DNA of 11,340 bases, from positions 1 through 11,340 of the forward strand of contig CAYPMT010000082.1 in the NCBI GenBank assembly GCA_964411875.1, written 5' to 3'. Under the pieces are notes generated by a model. It was not told the DNA's origin and made no database searches. It saw only the letters and a list, made by a program, of their open reading frames with translations. Both the position numbers and the translations under genes were made by a program. Source of the DNA: Aliikangiella sp964411875 (lineage in GTDB: Bacteria; Pseudomonadota; Gammaproteobacteria; Enterobacterales; Kangiellaceae). Positions 7,365 through 11,340 of the stretch are shown one piece after another; the first letter of the stretch is position 1, and each line of letters starts with the position of its first letter.

Positions 7365-8114
7365 ATGCAACTAACCTGGCAACAGTCGACTGGTCTTGAT
7401 GAAACCTTTTTGGTTTCATTTGACGACGCTTTTAGAAATGACGGTTTTAAAGGTAACAATCTTAACAAAACAACAAATGCCTCTTCTGCTTCTCATCAAA
7501 CTTTAGTTCACCCACTCGTTCTAGAACCTCTTCATCATTTAATACAACAAGCGAAACAAGATAATATTCAAATTGCTATTCTAAGCGGTTATCGAAACTT
7601 TGATCGGCAATTAACTATCTGGAATCAAAAGTGGCAAGGCCTCCGTGATATTTTATCCAATGATGGTGAAAAGCTTGATCCTACATCAATGTCCGACCTT
7701 GATAAATTTAAGGCCATTGCTCATTGGTCAGCACTACCTGGACTCAGTCGACATCATTGGGGAACAGACTTTGATATTTTTGACGGCGCTGCAATTTTAT
7801 CGGGCCACTCAGCACAATTAACCCTTGATGAGTTTTCAAATCATGGTGTTTGTGCATCTCTCAATAACTGGCTAGACAAAAACCTAGAAGAGTTTGGCTT
7901 TTTTAGGCCTTACAAAACTTACCAACAAGGAGTCGCTGCTGAGCCCTGGCATATCTCTTGTCAAGCCATTAGTCAGCCTATTATGCAAAGTTTTAACAAA
8001 GCGGCCTGTAAAAACCATTTAAAGAATACCAATATCCAGGCTAATGATTTTATTCAACAAGAGTTTGAGAGTTATTATCAAAACTATTTTCTTAACATTT
8101 GGGAACCTAAATAA
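7365..8114 (+). CDS. M15 family D-Ala-D-Ala carboxypeptidase-type metallopeptidase, no signal peptide
   Basis: 249 residues. The VanY-type M15B peptidase pattern is complete: LSGYRNFDRQ (73-81) corresponds to the conserved SGYR; SRHHWGTDFD (128-137) gives the S-x-H-x-x-G-x-x-x-D zinc motif with His130 and Asp137; EPWH (193-196) supplies catalytic Glu193 and zinc ligand His196. Enzymes of this family cut D-Ala-D-Ala ends of peptidoglycan peptides or related substrates. The N-terminus (MQLTWQQSTGLDETF) has no basic start plus hydrophobic core, so no signal peptide or membrane anchor is visible. The enzyme is therefore predicted to be cytosolic, unless exported by another route. Location beside dapD and dapE suggests a link to diaminopimelate and peptidoglycan metabolism, possibly turnover of recycled peptides; this is inference. 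AAGAGA at 7354-7359 precedes the ATG. Its TAA overlaps the next start as TAATG. Confidence 0.88.
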   Translation: MQLTWQQSTGLDETFLVSFDDAFRNDGFKGNNLNKTTNASSASHQTLVHPLVLEPLHHLIQQAKQDNIQIAILSGYRNFDRQLTIWNQKWQGLRDILSNDGEKLDPTSMSDLDKFKAIAHWSALPGLSRHHWGTDFDIFDGAAILSGHSAQLTLDEFSNHGVCASLNNWLDKNLEEFGFFRPYKTYQQGVAAEPWHISCQAISQPIMQSFNKAACKNHLKNTNIQANDFIQQEFESYYQNYFLNIWEPK

Positions 8115-8272
8115 TGATGGCGATTATTATTACTCTTTTAATTTTTGGTGTTATTATTGGCGGAATTGTTACTCTTTACAAAACAGCTAATAAATATAAG
8201 TTCCCCGATACCTATGATAAAACTAAAGTTGGCTATGATGATGAAGAGGATGACTGGAATAAAAAAAAATGA
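8114..8272 (+). CDS. DUF2897-like small single-pass membrane protein
   Basis: A 52-residue protein whose ATG (8114-8116) shares its A with the stop of the peptidase gene (TAATG), a typical translational-coupling overlap. A second ATG follows immediately at 8117 and could equally be used. Residues 3-22 (AIIITLLIFGVIIGGIVTLY) form one hydrophobic helix, followed by KTANKYKFPDTY and an acidic tail DDEEDDW ending in three lysines. This layout of one N-terminal helix, a T-A-K/N-K motif and a charged short tail is that of the DUF2897 family found in marine gammaproteobacteria and Pseudomonas, which has no assigned function. The tail is probably cytoplasmic, but orientation cannot be proven. The last codons lie in a run of nine A (8261-8269). 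It is too short for most automatic gene calls. Confidence 0.8.
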   Translation: MMAIIITLLIFGVIIGGIVTLYKTANKYKFPDTYDKTKVGYDDEEDDWNKKK

Positions 8273-8381
8273 ATGTGTTTTTAACTTGCAGATTATTTTC
8301 AGATGATTAAGATAGTCGCTAAGTCACCACTAAAATAGCTTATCCCGAATTCAAATTACTTAAATAACTGGTTAAAAAACT

Positions 8382-8966
8382 ATGAAGCAATCACTTAAAT
8401 ACTTTATTTTTTCTAGCTTATTAACATTTGGCTTATATGGCTGCTCAGTTGGCCAACTTAATTATCAAATTGGTCCAGAAATTTCTGGTGTTGAATCATT
8501 AGCCGAACATGCTAATCTAATTGCTGTTTCCGTCATTGATAAGCGTACAAATAATCAGAGTGCCTCTCAAAATCCATCAGTTGTTATCGCGTCTGGACCT
8601 GAAGATGAAGCCCAGCAAATTAAAGCCACTATTATCGAAAATCTGAAAGCCAACCGTTTTAAAATTATTAGTAATAAATTACTCGCTGACTTAGCCCTTA
8701 ACTTTCATATTGAAAAACTCGATGCTCAAGTTGTTAGTAATACCTTTAAATCGGATATTACTGTTACCAGTCACTTACGACTCAAAGCAAACCGAAAAAG
8801 TATTCCCTTTGAAAAAATCTTTCGCTCAAGCTTAACTCAATCAGTCACTAAGCCAGCAAAATCTAATGAAGTCACTGGTGTTATTAATCAACTACTGAGC
8901 CAACAACTCTCTAATATTTTAACGGATCCTGGGATAATAGAGCTCTCCCAAAAACAAGAGCTTTAA
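8382..8966 (+). CDS. YajG-like outer-membrane lipoprotein
   Basis: 194 residues, similar to E. coli YajG (192). The N-terminus is a lipoprotein signal: Lys2/Lys6, a hydrophobic stretch and the lipobox LYGC with Cys21. The residue after the cysteine is Ser22 rather than Asp, which favours Lol-dependent sorting to the outer membrane. The mature part has the YajG style: an early VSVIDKRTN beta strand, an ATIIENLKANRFKI helix-strand unit (68-81), LNFHIEKLDA, and a late VINQLLSQQLSNILTDPGII helix (167-186). The function of YajG-type lipoproteins is not established. The ribosome binding site is weak, but the lipobox position (residue 21) fits only this start. It lies 109 bp after the small membrane protein gene, so it may have its own promoter. 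No hairpin was found in that gap. Confidence 0.8.
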   Translation: MKQSLKYFIFSSLLTFGLYGCSVGQLNYQIGPEISGVESLAEHANLIAVSVIDKRTNNQSASQNPSVVIASGPEDEAQQIKATIIENLKANRFKIISNKLLADLALNFHIEKLDAQVVSNTFKSDITVTSHLRLKANRKSIPFEKIFRSSLTQSVTKPAKSNEVTGVINQLLSQQLSNILTDPGIIELSQKQEL

Positions 8967-9013
8967 TAAACTCAAAAAGAGATAAAAGGCTTGTGTAAAA
9001 ATTTGTACTAGTT

Positions 9014-9032
9014 ATCATTTATTGCTAATGAT
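9014..9032. promoter_or_regulatory. Inverted repeat ATCATT-N7-AATGAT upstream of the outer-membrane protein gene
   Basis: Perfect 6-bp arms, ATCATT (9014-9019) and AATGAT (9027-9032), separated by 7 bp, lie about 130 bp before the start at 9161. The 194-bp gap (8967-9160) holds no gene. The only other signal is TATACT at 9108-9113, which could be a -10 box but lacks a properly spaced -35. The repeat resembles an operator in form, but it does not match the Fur consensus well, and AT-rich DNA yields such repeats by chance. Confidence 0.25.
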
Positions 9033-9160
9033 TAATATTTTCAAGCATTTATGTGACCTTTTTCTCCCATTTTCTTAATTATTTCTCCATAATTGATGCG
9101 AATTGACTATACTTGTCAGCAAACAAATGGCTTTTAATAATAATTAGAGAGAGAAAACAA

Positions 9161-9922
9161 ATGAAAAAACAACTTGGCTTATTCACCGCATGTCTTATGG
9201 CATCAATATCATCAGCTCAAGCTGATATCCTAGGTTTTGAAGTTGGCGCTTATCAGTGGAAACCTGACTATAGTGGTATTTTTGCTTCTGATGAAGGCAA
9301 CGATACAATCGATCGTATCGATCTTGAAAATGATTTAGGTTACAGCGATGAGTCACATAATATCTTATGGTTCTCACTAGAGCACCCTGTTCCTATCTTG
9401 CCCAATATTAAAGTTGTTTCATCGGATCTTGAAGCCTCAGCGAACGCTGAATTAACTCGTTCAATTGAATTTAATGGAGAAACTTTTAGTGCTTCAGCTG
9501 ATGTAACATCAACCTTTGATTTAAGCAACACAGAATTTACTCTCTATTACGAAATTCTTGATAACTGGGTCAATTTAGACTTAGGTTTAACGGCAAGAAT
9601 GTATGACGGTGAAGCAAGGATCGCATCAACTGAGCTAAGCATTGATGAAGTTGAAGCAATTGATTTTACCATCCCACTACTTTATGCCAAAGCTCGTTTT
9701 GATTTACCTTTCTCTGGCTTTTTTATTGATGCTGAACTCAATATTATTAGCTATGACGGCGACTCAATCTCTGACACAGTACTTGGTGTTGGTTATGAAA
9801 GTGATATTGGTTTAGGTGCAAAATTAGGTATAAGAAAGTTTAGCCTCGATGTTGAAGACGATGACTTTGTTGCTGACTTAGAACTAGATGGCACTTACAT
9901 CAGCGTGTTTTATCATTTCTAA
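9161..9922 (+). CDS. TIGR04219 family outer-membrane beta-barrel protein
   Basis: 253 residues from the ATG at 9161. Residues 1-21 are a Sec signal peptide (MKKQLGLFTACLMASISSAQA) with cleavage predicted before Asp22. The mature protein follows the TIGR04219 pattern: a GxxVGAYQWxPDYSG opening strand, an acidic LENDLGY turn, a SLEHPVPILPNIK strand (72-84), a LYYEILDNWVNLDLGLTARM strand pair (128-147), LLYAKARFDLPFSG, and GYESDIGLGAKLGIRKFSLD. It ends in YHF, and a terminal aromatic residue is what the BAM complex recognises. The role of this family is unknown. The AGAGAGAGA tract at 9146-9154 is the ribosome binding site and fixes the start. A TTG 48 nt upstream (9113) would add 16 residues and displace the signal peptide, so it was rejected. 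A strong terminator follows at 9947-9975. Cys11 is not in a lipobox. Confidence 0.9.
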   Translation: MKKQLGLFTACLMASISSAQADILGFEVGAYQWKPDYSGIFASDEGNDTIDRIDLENDLGYSDESHNILWFSLEHPVPILPNIKVVSSDLEASANAELTRSIEFNGETFSASADVTSTFDLSNTEFTLYYEILDNWVNLDLGLTARMYDGEARIASTELSIDEVEAIDFTIPLLYAKARFDLPFSGFFIDAELNIISYDGDSISDTVLGVGYESDIGLGAKLGIRKFSLDVEDDDFVADLELDGTYISVFYHF

Positions 9923-9946
9923 ATTTTTTATTATTTAAACAACTTT

Positions 9947-9975
9947 AAAAGCCACCTTTTTAAGGTGGCTTTTTT
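9947..9975 (+). terminator. Strong intrinsic terminator after the outer-membrane protein gene
   Basis: AAAAGCCACCTT (9947-9958) pairs perfectly with AAGGTGGCTTTT (9962-9973) around a three-base TTT loop. The 12-bp stem has a GC-rich core, and six T residues run from 9970 to 9975. The A-run on the 5' arm means it could also terminate transcription arriving from the right. It ends the transcript of the outer-membrane protein gene and separates the core block from the accessory genes to its right. Confidence 0.92.
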
Positions 9976-10050
9976 GTATCTGTACAAGCTCTTCAAAATA
10001 TTATAGGATAATTATGCTTTTAATTGTTATGGACTTATAAGGAGTAAGAA

Positions 10051-10362
10051 ATGAAAAAGCTATTAATGGTTTGTTTGGTTTTAGGTCTATCAAGTGTAGC
10101 TAATGCGTTGGATACTAATTATTCTCAGATTAGGAAAATGAACTCATGGACTGATGGAGTGATAGGTGTATGGTTAACAGATGTAGAACATGAATGTTCT
10201 CATAGTGATACAAAAAGATACCGTATGCTTACAACAATAAAAGGCTTCGATGAAAAGTTTTCGTTATTGATAGTAGCAAAGCTCTCAGGCCAAAAGGTTA
10301 GTTTCAAATACAATTGTGGTGATGACGGTGTTCCCCTAATAACTGGAGTCAGGTTTATATAA
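10051..10362 (+). CDS. Small exported protein of unknown function with two cysteines
   Basis: 103 residues. A Sec signal peptide (MKKLLMVCLVLGLSSVANA) is predicted to be cleaved after Ala19. The mature part of about 84 residues contains exactly two cysteines, Cys49 (VEHECSH) and Cys89 (KYNCGDD), which would probably form a disulphide in the periplasm or outside. The pattern of alternating hydrophobic residues (GVIGVWLT, RMLTTIKG, SLLIVAKL, KVSFKYN, LITGVRF) suggests a small beta-rich fold. I do not recognise a named family. The ribosome binding site AAGGAG at 10039-10044 is excellent. Codon use differs from the core genes: five of six isoleucines are ATA, and three of the four arginines are AGA or AGG. 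It lies downstream of a strong terminator, so it needs its own promoter. GATAAT at 10007-10012 is a possible -10 box without a convincing -35. Confidence 0.75.
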   Translation: MKKLLMVCLVLGLSSVANALDTNYSQIRKMNSWTDGVIGVWLTDVEHECSHSDTKRYRMLTTIKGFDEKFSLLIVAKLSGQKVSFKYNCGDDGVPLITGVRFI

Positions 10363-10397
10363 CTATAGCCCTTGATTTGTCTAACAATTTATCTTAC

Positions 10398-10408
10398 TGA
10401 CAATGTCA
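10398..10408. repeat. Perfect short palindrome TGACA-A-TGTCA between the two secreted-protein genes
   Basis: The 121-bp gap 10363-10483 contains this 11-base palindrome (5-bp arms with one central base). It is flanked by a weaker long-range pairing of AGCCCT near 10367 with AGGGCT at 10419-10424. The segment 10419-10450 is visibly richer in G and C than its surroundings. It may be an operator or an RNA stem. No T-run follows, so it is not an ordinary intrinsic terminator. Confidence 0.3.
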
Positions 10409-10483
10409 ATATAGTTCTCAGGGCTAGCTTGACCTAGTTCCGGCTGGCTAACTCAAACCTTCTATTAAAAGGAATAATTTACC

Positions 10484-11340
10484 ATGAAAGCAAAAATGCT
10501 ATCCACTCTAATCCTTTTTTCATTCGTGCTAATAACAACTAGCTCTGCCAATGAAAGTAATATTACTCCCTCAAATATAAAGGTTATGTCATATAATATC
10601 CTTTATTCTGGTTCGGATGAAAAAGTAAATTCTGAAAATGAAAGAGTTTTAGTTTGGTCAAAACGAAAAGAGCTGTTATTTAATCTTATTAACGAGCAAA
10701 ATCCAGATATTATTAATTTACAAGAAGTTACTGGTTTCTTAGGTAAATCGATATTCTGGGCTCCTAGACTCGTTCATATGACAGAACGTCCTGACGGCTT
10801 CAATGCAGATAGACCAACAGGTCAACTCTCTGAGGTTATCTACGAGTTTATAGATAAAAAATATAATGTAGTTATTTTTCGAACTTGGGAAAATGCAGAG
10901 TCGCACAATGTTATTTTGTATAAAAGGGATCGTTTTAATTTAGTTGATAGTTATCACTTTTGGTTATCAGAAAACTCTGATGAAGAAAGTATAGGCTGGA
11001 ATGCAAAATACCCTAGAGGAGTGTTGGGGGCTAAGCTTAAGGGTATAAAGTCAAACCAGCTATTTTTTAACTACAACACCCATTTAGATCATGTGGGAAA
11101 AGTTGCACGACTTAACTCCATTAATTTAATTCAGAAACATTTTAAAGAAGTGACTAAAACTTATCCTGTTATAATTTCTGGTGATTTCAATGCAAAACCT
11201 AAGACCAAACCTATTCAAGAAATGTTAAACCCCAGTTTTATTACTTTAAAAAAACCACATAAACTGATTATCCCAACCTGGCGTATTATGCGTGATACGG
11301 CTTGTGAGTTCGATGATACACTGTGCGAGACTCCTACATC
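10484..11340 (+). CDS. Secreted endonuclease/exonuclease/phosphatase (EEP) family hydrolase, 3' end missing
   Basis: An open frame of 285 complete codons starts at ATG 10484 and runs off the right edge. Residues 1-22 are a signal peptide ending SSA, so the enzyme is exported. The metal-dependent EEP phosphoesterase fold follows: VMSYNIL with Asn38, PDIINLQEV with Glu81, HNVILYKRDRF (141-151), YPRGVLGAKL (176-185), THLDH with His200, and SGDFNAKP (232-239) with Asp234 and Asn236. The final catalytic histidine, normally in an S/I-D-H-I/V motif, must lie beyond the window. Family members cleave phosphodiesters (DNases, sphingomyelinases, phosphoinositide phosphatases), and the substrate here cannot be told. 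A stretch with two cysteines (Cys274 and Cys281) just after the GDFN motif is not part of the core pattern and may be a disulphide loop. AAAAGGAA (10467-10474) is the ribosome binding site. ATA codons are more frequent than in the core genes. Confidence 0.88.
   Translation, partial: MKAKMLSTLILFSFVLITTSSANESNITPSNIKVMSYNILYSGSDEKVNSENERVLVWSKRKELLFNLINEQNPDIINLQEVTGFLGKSIFWAPRLVHMTERPDGFNADRPTGQLSEVIYEFIDKKYNVVIFRTWENAESHNVILYKRDRFNLVDSYHFWLSENSDEESIGWNAKYPRGVLGAKLKGIKSNQLFFNYNTHLDHVGKVARLNSINLIQKHFKEVTKTYPVIISGDFNAKPKTKPIQEMLNPSFITLKKPHKLIIPTWRIMRDTACEFDDTLCETPT

Noticed and set aside
8936..8966. GAGCTC...GAGCTTT near the end of the YajG-like gene as a terminator.
   Set aside because: The stem is only about five base pairs and no T-run follows.
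9048..9060. TGTGA as a CRP half-site before the outer-membrane protein gene.
   Set aside because: No matching TCACA lies at the required spacing.
9113..9160. Upstream TTG start for the outer-membrane protein, adding 16 residues.
   Set aside because: There is no ribosome binding site before it, it would bury the signal peptide, and the AGAGAGAGA tract points to ATG 9161.
9161..9193. Cys11 of the outer-membrane protein as a lipoprotein cysteine.
   Set aside because: FTAC does not fit a lipobox, the hydrophobic stretch before it is too short, and a good signal peptidase I site (AQA before Asp22) follows.
9195..9531. Two short antisense frames within the outer-membrane protein gene.
   Set aside because: They are overlapping shadows without ribosome binding sites, and the sense gene is well supported by signal peptide, barrel pattern and terminator.
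1..11340. CRISPR array, tRNA or rRNA genes, insertion sequence or integrase.
   Set aside because: No regularly spaced repeats, tRNA-like cloverleaf, rRNA sequence, transposase motif or terminal inverted repeats were seen on either strand.

Overview
The window is AT-rich chromosomal DNA from a gammaproteobacterium. The core is an ordered block, map-glnD-dapD-yffB(arsC-like)-dapE, followed by an M15 peptidase, a DUF2897-type small membrane protein, a YajG-like lipoprotein and a TIGR04219-type outer-membrane protein. That combination, the low GC and the style of the proteins suggest a marine lineage near Alteromonadales or Kangiella-like bacteria. The sequence alone does not fix the genus.

Layout. 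Positions 1-1300 look phage-derived or accessory. There is a possible gene start running off the left edge (minus strand), a short protein resembling the N-terminal domain of phage replication proteins (minus strand, 165-440), and a divergent P22 C2/lambda CI-type repressor (677-1300). The 236-bp space between the last two holds a consensus -10 box inside a cluster of repeated half-sites. Positions 1376-8272 are a tightly spaced plus-strand block: map, glnD, dapD, yffB, dapE, an M15 peptidase and a 52-codon membrane protein whose start overlaps the preceding stop. Gaps are 12-50 bp or a 1-nt overlap, and no terminator is visible inside, so it reads as one operon. Positions 8382-9922 hold two envelope genes, a lipoprotein and a beta-barrel protein, closed by a strong intrinsic terminator at 9947-9975. 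After it come a small exported protein with two cysteines (10051-10362) and a secreted endonuclease/exonuclease/phosphatase (EEP) family hydrolase that runs off the right edge (10484 onward). Both differ in codon use from the core genes.

How the genes fit together. Map removes N-terminal methionine. GlnD senses glutamine and modifies PII. DapD and DapE carry out two steps of the succinylase route to meso-diaminopimelate, the precursor of lysine and of peptidoglycan cross-links. The M15 peptidase has no signal peptide and may act on peptidoglycan peptides, although this is inference. The lipoprotein and barrel are envelope components.

Most of the window is ordinary core genome. The points most worth a second look are the repressor, whose expected Ala-Gly self-cleavage site reads Ala-Asn; its placement directly upstream of map with no visible terminator; the leaderless M15 peptidase; and the codon-use shift after the terminator. 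I do not see convincing evidence of a new multi-gene system.
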